A DNA stretch of 40,263 nt. Source: Bacteroidia bacterium (GTDB lineage: Bacteria; Bacteroidota; Bacteroidia; Bacteroidales; Paludibacteraceae). Numbering within the stretch: position 1 is the first letter of the stretch; each line of letters opens with the position of its first letter. Made by a program: the position numbers and the translations under genes. The notes below the pieces were generated by a model that saw only the letters and a program-made list of their open reading frames with translations, made no database searches and was not told the origin of the DNA. The stretch lies in assembly GCA_009929445.1 (NCBI GenBank), contig SAAL01000025.1, forward strand, positions 1-40,263, written 5' to 3'. Positions 26,521 to 34,747 of this stretch are shown piece after piece.

Positions 26521-26984
26521 ACACAACATTCACTCATATCTGATTATTCTGACAATGAATCACTTATCCCATCGTTAAGTTTTTGCTTATTTTTATTTAG
26601 CTGCTGATTTCTTATTTCTGTGTCCCATTCCGATTCCCTCACCTCGGCTGCCATTTCGGATTAAACTTCGCTTCATCTCGTGAACTACCGCATGATTGTG
26701 TTCTCCTTCTTTCGTTTCATTACTGCTCATAAACCACGGCCTGTTTAGTTTATTTGTTCTATTGCCGTAAAAAGCTCCTTGTCTCAACCGGCTTAACAAT
26801 TTGTAAAAATTCATAGTCTCAAAATATTAAGTTAAACGAATGAGAAAATAACTATCCAATATATAAACAAATACCTGATTTAATTAGTTGAATGGATAAT
26901 TATTAATCTGTATTAAATTATAATTTTTACCTCAGATTACTCAAATAATCCTTTTCATTCGATTATTAAAAGATATTGGTTTTT
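26521..26984. other. Sparse intergenic stretch with one doubtful small ORF
   Basis: Between the trpF remnant and the oxidoreductase gene the only candidate is the 73-codon minus-strand frame listed separately. A 7-bp inverted repeat (AATAATC 26944-26950 with GATTATT 26961-26967) lies just past the oxidoreductase stop but lacks a T-run. Confidence 0.45.
26593..26814 (-). CDS. Hypothetical 73-residue basic protein (doubtful)
   Basis: The frame begins MNFYKLLSRLRQGAFYGNRT and ends RGEGIGMGHRNKKSAAK. It is rich in Lys, Arg, Asn and Gly, with no hydrophobic segment and no cysteine. I do not recognise it. Its amino-acid pattern is not obviously random, but there is no promoter match and no partner gene, and it sits in a decayed region. 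It could be a small nucleic-acid-binding protein or a chance frame. Confidence 0.3.
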   Translation of the reverse strand: MNFYKLLSRLRQGAFYGNRTNKLNRPWFMSSNETKEGEHNHAVVHEMKRSLIRNGSRGEGIGMGHRNKKSAAK

Positions 26985-28049
26985 TTACAAAACTACATCA
27001 ATGGTCCTTTTTTCCAGATTGCTTTGAAATGCAAGCTCTATTATACGAATTACATTTCGGGCTTCTTCGGGTGTCACTGCCAGCCTGGCTTTACCCAATA
27101 TGGTATCTCTCAAATTGTAAAAATACTCGCGGTAATCACCGTTTTCGCTTTCTACGATTGATTCCATTTTTACTCCCTGAAATTCTGTAACCAGTTTCCC
27201 CCAAATTTTTTCAGGTTCTTTGCCCCAGTCGGGGGTGTCGGGGATCATACCCCGGTTCAGGTTTTCTTCCTGTACGTCCAGTCCGTATTTCACAAATGAA
27301 CCTTTGGTGCCGTGGATTTGAAAAGTCGGGCCGGGAATTTTTGCCAGCATCGATGATTTCAGCGTAGCTGTAAAAGAAGGGTAGTGTAGTTTCACGTCAA
27401 AGCTATCGTCTGCCTCTGCCCACGGACGCTGAGAAGCTATGTGAGCCGTTACGGCAAGCGGCAATCCGAAGAAATGCAGCGCCTGGTCAATCAGATGCGA
27501 ACCGAGGTCGTAGAAAATTCCGGAGCCGGGCAGCGGTCTCTCGCGCCAGTATCCTTCCGGACGTGGTTCAGGTCTGTAACGGTCGAAATGAGTTTCGTAA
27601 TCCACCACATCTCCGAGCAAACCACTCGAAATGATTTTTTTCACGGTTTTTGTATCGCTTACAAATCGCCGGTTGTGGTATGCTGTAAGTATTCTACGCT
27701 GTTTTTTGCTCAGTTCAATCAATTCGTCGGCCTCTTGAGTGGTGTTGGTGAATGGTTTTTCGATAACCACATGTTTGCCTGCCAGCAGTGCTTCTTTTGC
27801 CCATTTGAAATGAACGGTATTCGGTGATGTCACAATTACCAGATCGATTTGGCTGTCATTTATAATTTCCTCAGCTCCTGCAACAATTTCGGTGGCCGGA
27901 TACCGTTTCCTGATCATTTCGATGTTCTGAGGATTTGTAGTGCTGATTTTTGTCAACTCAAATCCATCCACCACATCAATAAAGGGAGCATGAAAAACTC
28001 TTCCGGACAATCCGAAACCAATAATGCCTGTTCTGATGATATTGTTCAT
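26985..28049 (-). CDS. Gfo/Idh/MocA-family NAD(P)-dependent oxidoreductase
   Basis: This 354-residue cytosolic dehydrogenase has an N-terminal Rossmann domain with IGFGLSGRVFHAPF (9-22, GxGxxG), VIVTSPNTVHFKWAKEALLAGK and the family lysine motif EKPF (about 97-100). The C-terminal alpha/beta domain includes SGIFYDLGSHLIDQALHFFG, whose DxxxHxxD pattern carries catalytic residues. The pattern is close to the YvaA/scyllo-inositol dehydrogenase-like branch, but the sugar or polyol substrate is not deducible. It lies downstream of recF on the same strand, 100 bp apart. No signal for secretion is present, unlike many Bacteroidota Gfo/Idh proteins. Confidence 0.88.
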   Translation of the reverse strand: MNNIIRTGIIGFGLSGRVFHAPFIDVVDGFELTKISTTNPQNIEMIRKRYPATEIVAGAEEIINDSQIDLVIVTSPNTVHFKWAKEALLAGKHVVIEKPFTNTTQEADELIELSKKQRRILTAYHNRRFVSDTKTVKKIISSGLLGDVVDYETHFDRYRPEPRPEGYWRERPLPGSGIFYDLGSHLIDQALHFFGLPLAVTAHIASQRPWAEADDSFDVKLHYPSFTATLKSSMLAKIPGPTFQIHGTKGSFVKYGLDVQEENLNRGMIPDTPDWGKEPEKIWGKLVTEFQGVKMESIVESENGDYREYFYNLRDTILGKARLAVTPEEARNVIRIIELAFQSNLEKRTIDVVL

Positions 28050-28149
28050 TTTAATAAGTTGATTATTAATGTGTTGTTATTTATAAATTATTAGTGTAAA
28101 TTTTTATATCAACCTGTGGAGATGACATTATTCATCATAAACAAAATCA

Positions 28150-29265
28150 TTATTCATCGGATTGAATACTTTTTGCTTCAGAAATTTCTCCATTCACTAC
28201 GTTGAAAATCATCGAAGTTTGGTTGATTTTAGGAAGTATTTCCTCCCAATGCCGGCTATTGGTATCCGATATAAAAATCTGTCCGAAATCATTATCAGAT
28301 ACCAGTTCCACTATTTTCGTCACTCTTTTTTCGTCGAGTTTATCGAAAATATCATCGAGCAGCAGAATGGGTGTTACACCGTGAGTTTGTTTCAGAAAAT
28401 TGAACTGAGCCAGCTTCAGTGACACCAGGTAAGTCTTGTTTTGCCCCTGCGAGCCCACACGTTTCATCGGATGTCCGGCGAGCGTCATTTCCAGCTCGTC
28501 TTTGTGTATCCCGTTCATACTGAAGCCTATAATTCGGTCACGTTCTCTGTTTGAAGCAAGTTTCTGAGTCAAATCAGCTTCATCCAGTTGCGAAATGTAC
28601 TCCAGTCCGACCCGTTCATTGTCTTCCGAAATAAAGCTGTAGATACCCTGAAACAGCGGTATGAATCGTTCGATAAACTGTTTTCGTTCAGCGTGAATGT
28701 ATTTTCCGTGCATTCCCATTTGCTCTTCCCATATCTCAAAAAGTGAATTGTCGGTTGCGTTTTCATCTTTAAGCAGGGCGTTACGCTGTTGCAAGGCGTG
28801 GTTGTAATGAACCAAAGCATTGAGGTACTGATTGTTATATTGTGAAATTACACCATCCGTAAATTTACGCCGTTCGTCACTTCCTTCAGCAATGAGGCTG
28901 TAGTCGGCTGGCGAAATAAGTACCAATGGAATCAGACCGATGTGATCGGCCAGCCTGCTGTATTCCTTTTTGTTCCGCTTGAAATGCTTTTTCTGCCGGC
29001 GTTTTATTCCACAATAAACCTCCTCCTCGTTGCCCCTTAATTCATATTTACCCTGAAGCATCAGAAAGTCGGCTTCGTGATTAATATTCTGTGTGTCAAT
29101 AGAATTTGAGTGACTTTTGCAGAACGACAGATAATAAATCGCATCCAGCAGATTGGTTTTCCCCATACCGTTGTTACCCACGAAACAGTTGATTTTTGCC
29201 GGAAAATTCAGATCGGCCTGAACGATGTTTTTATAATTGAGTATAGATAGTGAATTTAATCGCAT
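28150..29265 (-). CDS. recF: DNA replication/repair protein RecF
   Basis: This 371-residue SMC-like ATPase loads RecA at single-strand gaps with RecO and RecR. Walker A is GNNGMGKTN (30-38) and the signature/Walker B region comes late (MKRVGSQGQNKTYLVSLKLAQ, PILLLDDIFDKLD). The N-terminal MRLNSLSILNYKNI is the standard RecF beginning. It is divergent from the lipoprotein gene, with both promoters inside the 83-bp gap. Confidence 0.95.
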   Translation of the reverse strand: MRLNSLSILNYKNIVQADLNFPAKINCFVGNNGMGKTNLLDAIYYLSFCKSHSNSIDTQNINHEADFLMLQGKYELRGNEEEVYCGIKRRQKKHFKRNKKEYSRLADHIGLIPLVLISPADYSLIAEGSDERRKFTDGVISQYNNQYLNALVHYNHALQQRNALLKDENATDNSLFEIWEEQMGMHGKYIHAERKQFIERFIPLFQGIYSFISEDNERVGLEYISQLDEADLTQKLASNRERDRIIGFSMNGIHKDELEMTLAGHPMKRVGSQGQNKTYLVSLKLAQFNFLKQTHGVTPILLLDDIFDKLDEKRVTKIVELVSDNDFGQIFISDTNSRHWEEILPKINQTSMIFNVVNGEISEAKSIQSDE

Positions 29266-29283
29266 TTATATTTTGTTAGGGTT

Positions 29284-29299
29284 CAAAAATACAAAAATA
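29284..29299 (-). promoter_or_regulatory. Candidate recF -7 boxes (two overlapping registers)
   Basis: On the minus strand TATTTTTG occurs twice in a row (29292-29299 and 29284-29291), both matching TAnnTTTG, about 19-34 bp before the recF ATG. Confidence 0.45.
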
Positions 29300-29312
29300 G
29301 GAAAAATATCCT

Positions 29313-29320
29313 TAATTTTG
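29313..29320 (+). promoter_or_regulatory. -7 box (TAATTTTG) of the lipoprotein-tex unit
   Basis: TAnnTTTG match 29 bp before the lipoprotein ATG, divergent from the recF boxes. Confidence 0.45.
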
Positions 29321-29348
29321 TAATTCAATGTAGATAAACTCAAACATT

Positions 29349-29981
29349 ATGAAAGCAAAAAAGCTGCATTTTATCCTGTATATACTTTTTTTTCAATTAA
29401 TTTTTGTAGCATGCAATACAGGTAACAGCAAACATGATGATTTTGATTACGGCACGGTAGATAAAGGTATTTATAACAATTCCTATTTCCGCTTCAGCGT
29501 AAAAGTGCCTGCTGACTGGAATACACTTACTCAGGAGCAAAATCAGAATCTGATGAACAAAAACACGTTGGGCAGCAATGATCCTTCGAAAATTACTACT
29601 GTCATTCTGCTAACTGCATCGCAGTTTGAACCCGGTAAAACGGATTCGACATTCAATTCGAATATGATTATTCTGGCTGAGAATATTAAAGGAAACACCC
29701 GTATCAGAAATGGGAGTGACTACCTGAGACTCACTCGCCAGGCACTTGAAAAAGAACCCATCATAAGGCAATATCCGGATAGCAATGCGCCGGTAATGAA
29801 AATAAAAGGATCTGATTTTTCAACCATGGAAGTTACTACAACAGATGGCAACAAAACGTATTCTCAAAAATACTATACAATACTTGTTAACGATTTTGCA
29901 CTCACAGCCATTCTCACTTACGCCACTGAAGATGAGCGAATTGTTCTCGAAAATGCCTTCAGTACCATTAATTTTAAATAA
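29349..29981 (+). CDS. Hypothetical lipoprotein
   Basis: This 210-residue protein has a lipoprotein signal peptide ending in a lipobox (LIFVAC, lipidated Cys near residue 22), followed by a polar linker NTGNSKHDD. The mature part begins with YFRFSVKVPADW, a pattern common in small beta-rich domains that follow lipid anchors (PsbP/MOG1-like). It also contains LTASQFEPG and YSQKYYTILVNDFALTAILTY. Function unknown; it should be anchored in the inner or outer membrane. The tex start codon follows 6 bp after its stop, so the two genes form one transcription unit. Confidence 0.75.
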   Translation: MKAKKLHFILYILFFQLIFVACNTGNSKHDDFDYGTVDKGIYNNSYFRFSVKVPADWNTLTQEQNQNLMNKNTLGSNDPSKITTVILLTASQFEPGKTDSTFNSNMIILAENIKGNTRIRNGSDYLRLTRQALEKEPIIRQYPDSNAPVMKIKGSDFSTMEVTTTDGNKTYSQKYYTILVNDFALTAILTYATEDERIVLENAFSTINFK

Positions 29982-29987
29982 ACGTTC

Positions 29988-32111
29988 ATGTTAACCGAAC
30001 ATTCCATTCAACTCCTTTCAACCTCGCTACAACTTACCAGAAAACAGATTCTGAACACGATAGCTCTTCTGGAAGACGGAGCTACCATTCCGTTCATCAG
30101 CCGCTACCGCAAGGAAATGACAAACGGCATGGATGAAGTGCAGCTTGCAGAGCTCAAAGAACAATATAACAAACTCATAGAACTGATTAAACGGAAGGAA
30201 ACGATTCTAAAATCCATAACCGAACAGGAAAAACTTACTCCGGACCTTCAGAAACGCATTGAAGAGTGCTGGAATGCTACCGAGCTGGAGGATATCTATC
30301 TTCCTTACAAGCCGAAAAAACGTACACGCGCCGAAATTGCACGCGAAAAAGGATTGGAGCCGCTGGCAAAAATCCTGATGGCTCAACATTCAAATCAAGT
30401 TTTCACCTCGGCTAAGCCATTTATAACCAGCGAAGTAACTAGCGAAGAGGAGGCGCTTAAAGGCGCCCGCGACATTATTGCCGAATGGGTCAATGAAAGT
30501 GAAGCTGCCCGCAATGCCGTACGCTCCAATTTTTCGCACGAAGGAGTGATAACATCAAAACTGATTAAAGGCAAGGAAGATGAAGCCGCAAAATACCGCG
30601 ATTATTTTGATGCATCCGAGAAATTATCCAGAATCAGTTCTCACCGTTTGCTGGCAATGCGAAGGGGTGAAGCGGAAGGATTTCTGCGAGTTGGAATATC
30701 CGGTGATGATGATAAGTGCATGGAGCGATTATTAAGAATATTCAGGAAATCGGACAATGAAAGTGGCAATCAGGTGGCCGAAGCAGTGGAGGATAGCTTC
30801 AAACGATTGTTGAAACCATCCATTGAAAACGAATTTGCAACTTCGAGCAAAGAAAAAGCCGATACAGAAGCCATTCGTGTTTTTGCTGAAAATTTACGCC
30901 AGTTACTCCTTGCACCACCTCTCGGTCAAAAAAGGGTAATGGGTATAGACCCCGGATTTCGTAGCGGGTGCAAAGTAGTATGCCTGGATGCGCAGGGAAA
31001 CCTGCTCCACAATGAGAATATCTATCCTCACCCTCCCGTCAGTGAGCATTCGCAGGCAGTACGCAAAATCCAAAAAATGGTGGAAGCCTATGATATTCAG
31101 GCTATTGCTATAGGTAATGGAACAGCAGGCCGAGAAACCGAGCAATTCATTCAAAACATTCGTTACGACAGGAAAGTGCAGGTGTTTTCAGTAAGCGAAA
31201 ACGGCGCTTCCATCTATTCGGCTTCCAAAATAGCGCGCGATGAATTTCCTGAATACGACGTTACGGTGCGCGGAGCAGTTTCCATCGGTCGGCGATTGAT
31301 GGACCCACTGGCAGAACTGGTAAAAATTGACCCGAAATCTATCGGAGTAGGACAATATCAGCACGACGTGGATCAGGTGAAATTAAAAAAATCGCTCGAT
31401 CAAACTGTTGAAAATGCGGTAAACAGGGTAGGAGTGAACCTGAATACTGCAAGCAAACATCTGCTCACATACATTTCGGGTCTGGGACCTCAGCTTGCAC
31501 AAAATATCGTAGATTTCAGGGCCGAAAACGGAGCTTTTGCCAACAGGGCTGAACTGAAGAAAGTGCCCAAACTCGGTGCAAAAACTTTCGAACAATGTGC
31601 CGGCTTTCTGCGCATACCCCACGGCAATAATCCGCTCGATAACTCGGCTGTACACCCCGAGAGTTATTCCATAGTGGTAAAAATGGCTAAAGACCTGAAT
31701 CGGGATATAGACGATCTGATAGGGAAAAAAGATATTCGAAGTTCGCTCGATTTGTCAAAATATGTAACAGCTAAAGTAGGATTGCCCACCCTGAACGATA
31801 TTCTGGATGAACTTGAAAAGCCCGGAAGAGACCCAAGATCGGTTATCAAGGTATTTGAATTCGATCAGAATGTGAAAAATATTAAAGATTTGAAAGAAGG
31901 CATGGAATTACCCGGAATAATTACCAATATTACAAACTTTGGCGCGTTTTGTGATGTCGGAATCAAAGAAAACGGATTGATTCACATTTCCAACCTTTCC
32001 GACAGTTTTGTGAGCAATCCGGCCGATGTGGTTTCCCTGCATCAGCATGTGCAGGTGCGGGTGCTGGAAGTGGATTTTGAACGAAAACGGATTCAGTTAA
32101 AATTAATATAA
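29988..32111 (+). CDS. tex: Tex-family RNA-binding transcription accessory protein
   Basis: At 707 residues this is a full-length Tex protein, a conserved nucleic-acid-binding factor linked to transcription and RNA turnover. It has an N-terminal helical Tex domain (ATIPFISRYRKEMTNGMDE, about 33-51; EDIYLPYKPKKRTRA) and a YqgF-like RNase H domain (VMGIDPGFRSGCKV). A helix-hairpin-helix part follows (LKKVPKLGAKTFEQCAGFLRI), and a C-terminal S1 domain covers about 635-707 (GMELPGIITNITNFGAFCDVG, ending KRIQLKL). It is cytosolic and translated 6 bp after the lipoprotein stop. Confidence 0.95.
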   Translation: MLTEHSIQLLSTSLQLTRKQILNTIALLEDGATIPFISRYRKEMTNGMDEVQLAELKEQYNKLIELIKRKETILKSITEQEKLTPDLQKRIEECWNATELEDIYLPYKPKKRTRAEIAREKGLEPLAKILMAQHSNQVFTSAKPFITSEVTSEEEALKGARDIIAEWVNESEAARNAVRSNFSHEGVITSKLIKGKEDEAAKYRDYFDASEKLSRISSHRLLAMRRGEAEGFLRVGISGDDDKCMERLLRIFRKSDNESGNQVAEAVEDSFKRLLKPSIENEFATSSKEKADTEAIRVFAENLRQLLLAPPLGQKRVMGIDPGFRSGCKVVCLDAQGNLLHNENIYPHPPVSEHSQAVRKIQKMVEAYDIQAIAIGNGTAGRETEQFIQNIRYDRKVQVFSVSENGASIYSASKIARDEFPEYDVTVRGAVSIGRRLMDPLAELVKIDPKSIGVGQYQHDVDQVKLKKSLDQTVENAVNRVGVNLNTASKHLLTYISGLGPQLAQNIVDFRAENGAFANRAELKKVPKLGAKTFEQCAGFLRIPHGNNPLDNSAVHPESYSIVVKMAKDLNRDIDDLIGKKDIRSSLDLSKYVTAKVGLPTLNDILDELEKPGRDPRSVIKVFEFDQNVKNIKDLKEGMELPGIITNITNFGAFCDVGIKENGLIHISNLSDSFVSNPADVVSLHQHVQVRVLEVDFERKRIQLKLI

Positions 32112-32140
32112 TCGAAAAATAATTATTAAAACAGTTGACT

Positions 32141-32857
32141 ATGAGAAATTTAATGATTTACTTGCCTGTTTTCTTGTTTTTCATCGCAGGTTTTCAACTG
32201 AAAGCTGAAGAAAATACAGGAGCCAAAATTGAAAATCCTTTAATGATTGAAAATGAATTAGTTGTGCAAGATCCAGCCCTGAGTTCCGGATTGGTTTGGG
32301 ATAAAAATAAACCCAAAGCAAAAGCGAAACAAAAAGCACCGGATTTTGATAAACAACTGTGGAAAAATTTTCATATCGGATGGGACATCGACAAATCGGA
32401 AGATTACCGGTGGCGAAACTTTGCTATCGGAACCGGATACACACGAAACTTTGAATCTGCACCCAGAGCCTACTGGTACGTTGGAGGCGATTTGAACTGG
32501 AGCAAATATACGCTTTACCATGGGCGTCAATTTAACACTACCGGAAACGATTACCGACTGAATACCTTTTCGTTGTCTGTTCCGGCATACCTGGGCTACA
32601 ATCTGTACAAATCTTCACTCAGAGCATTCGGGGTGAAAGTATATACAGGTCCTACCATTGAACTGATAACTTCCATGAAACGCGACGGGTATGCCTACAA
32701 AGAGTATAATCCGTTTCAGATAGGATGGACAGTTGGTACAGGAGTCAAATTGTTTTACATGTTCGGTTTCAATGTAGCTTATCATTACTATCCCATTCCT
32801 GTGCTGACCGATGGAAACCTGGTACGCTCGTCGGTAAATTTCACACTTGGTTTTTAA
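32141..32857 (+). CDS. Outer-membrane beta-barrel protein, hypothetical
   Basis: This 238-residue protein begins MRNLMIYLPVFLFFIAGFQL with a signal peptide cleaved near KAEE. A Lys/Ala-rich linker (KPKAKAKQKAPDFDKQLW) leads into repeated aromatic strands (NFAIGTGYTRNFE, AYWYVGGDLNWSKYTLYHGR, TFSLSVPAYLGYNLY, FNVAYHYYPIP) and a final strand SSVNFTLGF ending in Phe, the normal last residue of barrel proteins. An upstream TTG at 32135 is less likely than the ATG at 32141. It follows tex by 29 bp and ends at a terminator. Function unknown. Confidence 0.75.
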   Translation: MRNLMIYLPVFLFFIAGFQLKAEENTGAKIENPLMIENELVVQDPALSSGLVWDKNKPKAKAKQKAPDFDKQLWKNFHIGWDIDKSEDYRWRNFAIGTGYTRNFESAPRAYWYVGGDLNWSKYTLYHGRQFNTTGNDYRLNTFSLSVPAYLGYNLYKSSLRAFGVKVYTGPTIELITSMKRDGYAYKEYNPFQIGWTVGTGVKLFYMFGFNVAYHYYPIPVLTDGNLVRSSVNFTLGF

Positions 32858-32878
32858 ATTACATCTCAGTATATAAAT

Positions 32879-32914
32879 AAGGAATCATCTGAATGACAGT
32901 TGATTCCTTTTTTA
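32879..32914 (+). terminator. Terminator after the lipoprotein-tex-barrel unit
   Basis: GGAATCA (32881-32887) pairs with TGATTCC (32901-32907), with CTG/CAG pairing further in across one mismatch, followed by TTTTTTATTT. Confidence 0.75.
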
Positions 32915-32996
32915 TTTACATAAATAATGTATCGCAACAAGCATACATTCTCACTAAAATGTGAATGAAAAGGACATCTCAACTGATTTTTTATAG

Positions 32997-33004
32997 TATT
33001 TTTG
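32997..33004 (+). promoter_or_regulatory. -7 box (TATTTTTG) of yicC
   Basis: TAnnTTTG match 23 bp before the yicC ATG; no good -33 element. Confidence 0.4.
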
Positions 33005-33026
33005 TGGAATAAAACATAAAATTAGT

Positions 33027-33902
33027 ATGATACAATCCATGACCGGCTACGGAAAAGCCTTTTGCGAAATCAATAACAAGAAAATCGTAGTCGAAGTAAA
33101 ATCGCTCAACAGTAAGCAGATAGATCTTTCGACCCGGATTTCCGGTATTTATCGTGAAAAAGAAATTGAAATACGTAATTTGCTCATTAACAAGTTAGAA
33201 CGGGGAAAAATTGATTTTTCACTTTATATTGATTCTTCCGGCAAAGAAAGCGGTGCGAAAGTAAATCAGGCAGTTGTAAAATCGTATTACGAGCAGCTTC
33301 AGGAACTATCGAAACAAACAGGAATTCCTCAAACTCAGGATTGGCTGGCAATATTGATGCGCCTGCCCGAAACCCTCAAAACCGAAGTGGAAGAGCTGGA
33401 TGAAAACGAATGGAATGAGATTCTGAAAACAATCAACGAAGCTGTCAATCAGCTGATTGAATTCCGTAACCAGGAAGGGAATGCTCTTGAATCTGTATTT
33501 ATGCAGAAAATTGAAAAAATAGCGAAATTGCTTCCGGAAATTGAGCCGTATGAAACCGAACGGATTGAAAAGATAAAAAATCGTCTGGAAAGTAATCTGG
33601 AAGGCATAAGCGACAAAATAGAATACGATAAAAACCGCCTGGAACAGGAGTTGATTTTTTACATCGAAAAACTGGATGTGAACGAAGAAAAAGTTCGCCT
33701 GAAAAATCATCTCGATTACTTCATCAGCACTATGCAAACCGAAAAATCTCCCGGTAAAAAACTTGGTTTTATTGCGCAGGAAATAGGCAGAGAAATAAAT
33801 ACGCTCGGATCAAAATCCAATCACAGCGAAATGCAAAAAATTGTGGTGGAGATGAAAGACGAACTGGAGCAAATAAAAGAACAGGTTTTGAATACATTGT
33901 AA
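33027..33902 (+). CDS. YicC/YloC-family endoribonuclease
   Basis: This 291-residue cytosolic protein belongs to the YicC/YloC endoribonuclease family. The N-terminus MIQSMTGYGKA is diagnostic. Further family blocks are VEVKSLNSKQIDLSTRI, the middle coiled Glu/Lys-rich region, and the C-terminal DUF1732-like part: EKLDVNEEKVRLKNHLDYF, PGKKLGFIAQEIGREINTLG and SKSNHSEMQKIVVEMKDELE with the conserved acidic, His and Gly residues. It heads the conserved yicC-gmk-nadD order. Its stop codon (33900-33902) abuts palindromic repeat C. Confidence 0.92.
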   Translation: MIQSMTGYGKAFCEINNKKIVVEVKSLNSKQIDLSTRISGIYREKEIEIRNLLINKLERGKIDFSLYIDSSGKESGAKVNQAVVKSYYEQLQELSKQTGIPQTQDWLAILMRLPETLKTEVEELDENEWNEILKTINEAVNQLIEFRNQEGNALESVFMQKIEKIAKLLPEIEPYETERIEKIKNRLESNLEGISDKIEYDKNRLEQELIFYIEKLDVNEEKVRLKNHLDYFISTMQTEKSPGKKLGFIAQEIGREINTLGSKSNHSEMQKIVVEMKDELEQIKEQVLNTL

Positions 33903-33958
33903 AAGCCCCCTGAACCCCTCCCGAAACAAGCACGGGACAGGCTCGAAGGGAGACTTTT
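33902..33958 (+). repeat. Dispersed palindromic repeat, copy C, with an inner CCCGA...CGGGACA segment
   Basis: The outer ends are AAAGCCCCCTGAACCCC and AAGGGAGACTTT, the same ends as copies B and F in inverse order. Between them lies CCCGAAACAAGCACGGGACA plus GGCTCG, which resembles the element at 13566-13631 rather than the ordinary short loop. Copy C begins on the last base of the yicC stop codon. Confidence 0.65.
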
Positions 33959-34016
33959 CATTCAGGATAACCACTTTATAAAGTTAAAAAAAAACCGAAT
34001 ATAATAGTTTTTAATT

Positions 34017-34688
34017 ATGACAGATTCCATTAACTTCAATAATAATGACAATCATAAAGTTCTCCCAAAGGAGACCTGCCTGCAGCCCCGACAGTTCGGA
34101 ATAAACCAGACAAGATCAGGGGGGCGGGTTATTATTTTTTCAGCTCCTTCCGGTTCCGGAAAAAGCACTATCGTTAATCATTTGTTGCGATGTGATTTAG
34201 GATTGGAATTTTCTATTTCAGCCACTTCACGTCCACCTCGTGGCAATGAAGCCAATGGAATAGAGTATTTTTTCTTTTCAAAGGAAGAATTTGAAAAAAA
34301 AATAGAAAAAGATGAGTTTGTGGAGTACGAAGAGGTCTATCCTGGATGTTATTATGGAACGCTTCGCAGTGAATTAGAAAGGATTTCAGCTAAAGGAGCA
34401 GTAGTGATTTTTGATGTGGATGTTATGGGCGGAATTAACCTGAAAAATAAGTTTGGAGATGATGCTTTAGCTGTTTTTATAGCTCCACCCTCCATTGAAA
34501 TTCTTCGGGATAGACTTATAAACCGTTGCACCGATAGCGACGAAATGATTGAGAAGAGGGTAGGGAAGGCTAAGTATGAAATGGGTTTTGCGCAAGAGTT
34601 TGATCGCATAATCGTCAACGATAACCTTGAAAAAGCTAAAAAAGAGGCTGAAAAAGTGGTGCGGGAATTTCTAAAAGAAGCCCCCTAA
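34017..34688 (+). CDS. gmk: Guanylate kinase with repeat-encoded N-terminal extension
   Basis: This 223-residue enzyme phosphorylates GMP to GDP with ATP. The P-loop SAPSGSGKST is at 42-51. The GMP-binding part follows: ATSRPPRGNEANGIEYFF (Arg and Tyr contacts), EFVEYEEVYPGCYYGT and FDVDVMGG. Bacterial guanylate kinases normally begin only a few residues before VIIFSAPSGSGKS, but here about 37 extra residues precede it. Codons 14-38 coincide with palindromic repeat D (34056-34130). The last codons and the stop (GCC CCC TAA) come from repeat E. No ATG, GTG or TTG in frame lies between the repeat and the P-loop, so the ATG at 34017 is the only standard start. The catalytic core itself is intact. 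Confidence 0.92.
   Translation: MTDSINFNNNDNHKVLPKETCLQPRQFGINQTRSGGRVIIFSAPSGSGKSTIVNHLLRCDLGLEFSISATSRPPRGNEANGIEYFFFSKEEFEKKIEKDEFVEYEEVYPGCYYGTLRSELERISAKGAVVIFDVDVMGGINLKNKFGDDALAVFIAPPSIEILRDRLINRCTDSDEMIEKRVGKAKYEMGFAQEFDRIIVNDNLEKAKKEAEKVVREFLKEAP
34056..34130 (+). repeat. Dispersed palindromic repeat, copy D, inside the gmk reading frame, with nested second repeat
   Basis: The outer part reads AAAGTTCTCCCAAAGGAGA and, after an interruption, AGGGGGGC, the orientation of copies B and F. The interruption (34075-34117) begins CCTGCCTGCAGCCCCGACAG and continues TTCGGAATAAACCAG. It is almost identical to the one inside copy E. Seventy-five bases are read in frame as gmk codons 14-38. Confidence 0.75.
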
Positions 34689-34747
34689 ACCTGCCTGCCG
34701 CCCCGACAGGTCGGAATAAACCAGGCAGAAACCCCCAAGAGGGACTT
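34678..34747 (+). repeat. Dispersed palindromic repeat, copy E, overlapping the gmk stop, with nested second repeat
   Basis: Outer ends AAGCCCCCTAAA and CCCCCAAGAGGGACTT enclose 34690-34729, which begins CCTGCCTGCCGCCCCGACAG and continues GTCGGAATAAACCAGGCAG. The inner piece is itself palindromic (CTGCCTG/CAGGCAG outside, CCGA/TCGG inside) and lies in the same window orientation as in copy D, although the outer element is reversed. The TAA inside CCCCCTAAA is the gmk stop codon. Confidence 0.75.
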
